NCBI GenBank assembly: GCA_002353815.1
Contig: DEKK01000017.1
Span: 29,968 to 92,769 of the forward strand
From: Bifidobacteriaceae bacterium UBA2724
GTDB taxonomy: Bacteria; Actinomycetota; Actinomycetes; Actinomycetales; Bifidobacteriaceae
Direction of reading: 5' to 3'
DNA length: 62,802 bases
Shown: in pieces, positions 62,061 to 62,802 of the stretch
Position numbering within the stretch: the first letter of the stretch is position 1
Layout of the letters: each line of letters begins with the position of its first letter
Made by a program: the position numbers and the translations under genes
The notes under the pieces: model-generated
What the model saw: only the letters and a program-made list of their open reading frames with translations
The model's database searches: none
What the model was told of the DNA's origin: nothing

Positions 62061-62378
62061 TCCACGCTGGATGTCATATCTGTTTTCGAAGGCGCATGGG
62101 CGGGTACCGCCGGTGCCGTCACTGCTCACGGTCTTGGTGGCGGAGGGTTTCATTGCCACGACGCGTTCCGCGGGGCGGGCACTCAGCCGCTTGAGGCCAT
62201 CGGCGTTACCGGGTCCCTGTCCGGAGCCATGTTTTCCGATTTCCTCGGTTTGGAAGGCAAGACGATGGACAAGCGCATCAGAAACGACACGAAGGACGCG
62301 GACCCCATGGACCCCGTGGAGGACGCCGCGGACGGGGAGCGCGCGGACGACGCAGGTCCCGGGGAACCGGCGACATGA
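62061..62378 (+). pseudogene. Open frame without a clear start, possibly a gene remnant
   Basis: After a stop at 62058-62060, 105 codons are open and end at TGA 62376-62378. The middle reads GAGTQPLEAIGVTGSLSGAM and FSDFLGLEGKTMDKRIRNDT, which looks like real protein with one possible hydrophobic stretch, and the tail is acidic (DADPMDPVEDAADGERADD). Codon third positions are GC-rich in the distal half. There is no ATG before 62229 and no ribosome site. I do not recognise it; it may be the 3' end of a truncated gene or chance. Confidence 0.3.
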
Positions 62379-62383
62379 CGGAA

Positions 62384-62802
62384 CCGGACGTGACGGAGGC
62401 TGCGGGGATGCGGACGCGATGGAACTGGACGCGGCGGAGGTGCCGAGGAGACGGCGGGGAGTCGGACGCGACGGAGGCTGCGGGGAGGTGCCGAGGGAGC
62501 GGCGAGGAGGCGGACGCGGCGGAGGTGCCGAGGAGGCGCCGCCGCGTGCCCCCGCCCTCACGGTGCCGGAGGTGACCGTGGCCCTGCACGCGCCCGACGG
62601 CACCCTCGGCAGCGTCGTCCAGGACACGGCGCTCGGAACGACGAAGGACTTCACCCTCACCCGTTCTACACGCCAGGCCGCATGGGCGTTGGGGCGCCGT
62701 ATCCGCTTTCGTCTGCGCGTCGTCGCGTCGGTGTCTGGGGTGTTGGGTGGTGCGACACGCCGTGGGGTGGTTGTTTTTGGGGTGTCCGGGTGGTGTTTTT
62801 GG
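62384..62802. other. GC-rich imperfect repeats and G/T-rich end, no gene supported
   Basis: Positions 62384-62540 are degenerate repeats of GCGGACGCGGCGGAGGTGCCGA-like units. A frame from 62569 reading VPEVTVALHAPDGTLGSVVQ runs to the window end but loses protein-like character, and the last ~100 bases are G/T-rich with runs such as GGTGGTGTTTTTGG. I cannot support a gene here. Confidence 0.5.

Noticed and set aside
61992..62660. A 222-residue minus-strand protein at the right edge
   Set aside because: Ser/Arg/Pro-rich translation of the GC repeats with no conserved-looking segment or ribosome site.
1..62802. CRISPR array or complete insertion sequence
   Set aside because: No regularly spaced repeats with unique spacers, no cas genes and no transposase gene were found.

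Overview
The window reads as chromosomal DNA of a Bifidobacterium or a close relative. It is GC-rich throughout. It carries a compact tad pilus locus of the type known from bifidobacteria, a ppk/MutT1-like pair as in other Actinobacteria, an actinobacterial PspC/two-component cluster, and a C69 dipeptidase of the bifidobacterial/lactobacillar PepD type. The species cannot be fixed from the sequence alone. Most of the window is ordinary core genome, with one accessory-looking peptide-utilisation island, one broken HipA-like kinase, two clear gene remnants and one untidy stretch at the right edge.

Left to right. Positions 1-4254 (minus strand) hold polyphosphate kinase, a NUDIX/histidine-phosphatase fusion and a conserved hypothetical. 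Positions 4539-5847 hold a HipA-like kinase split by one extra base in a run of seven G. Positions 6325-18605 are a nine-gene plus-strand cluster: a lipoprotein binding protein, a permease, a fused permease-ATPase and an ATPase of an oligopeptide ABC importer, then an M20 dipeptidase, two S10 serine-carboxypeptidase homologues and, between them, a HisC-like aminotransferase. A GntR regulator (18722-19765, minus) faces a thiamine-diphosphate enzyme (19822-21657, plus). Together these could import peptides, release amino acids, transaminate them and act on the 2-oxo acid.

Positions 21678-22680 are non-coding or degraded. They hold tandem repeats, a strong minus-strand promoter and terminator framing a folded ~174-nt RNA that I do not recognise, an orphan operator-like repeat, a sugar-transporter remnant and a cluster of DnaA-box-like 9-mers. 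Positions 22680-28131 are the tad locus (tadZ-A-B-C-flp-E-F). dnaX-recR follow, then aspartokinase split into separate catalytic and ACT-domain genes, a hypothetical, a membrane protein, PspC divergent from a histidine kinase/LuxR regulator pair, leuA, and a class A penicillin-binding protein divergent from myo-inositol-1-phosphate synthase.

The right third holds a charged coiled-coil protein, an LtaS-like sulfatase-fold enzyme, a glycosyltransferase C-terminal remnant, the SRP RNA gene, a PAP2 phosphatase, topA-tmk-holB, a PEBP-family protein, pepD, a divergent formate-tetrahydrofolate ligase and tRNA-Lys(CTT). The last ~900 bases after the tRNA have repeats and one weak open frame but no recognised gene. 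The observations most worth following are the ~174-nt RNA, the peptide/S10 island, the G7 frameshift in the HipA-like kinase, the split aspartokinase and the DnaA-box clusters around the tad locus.
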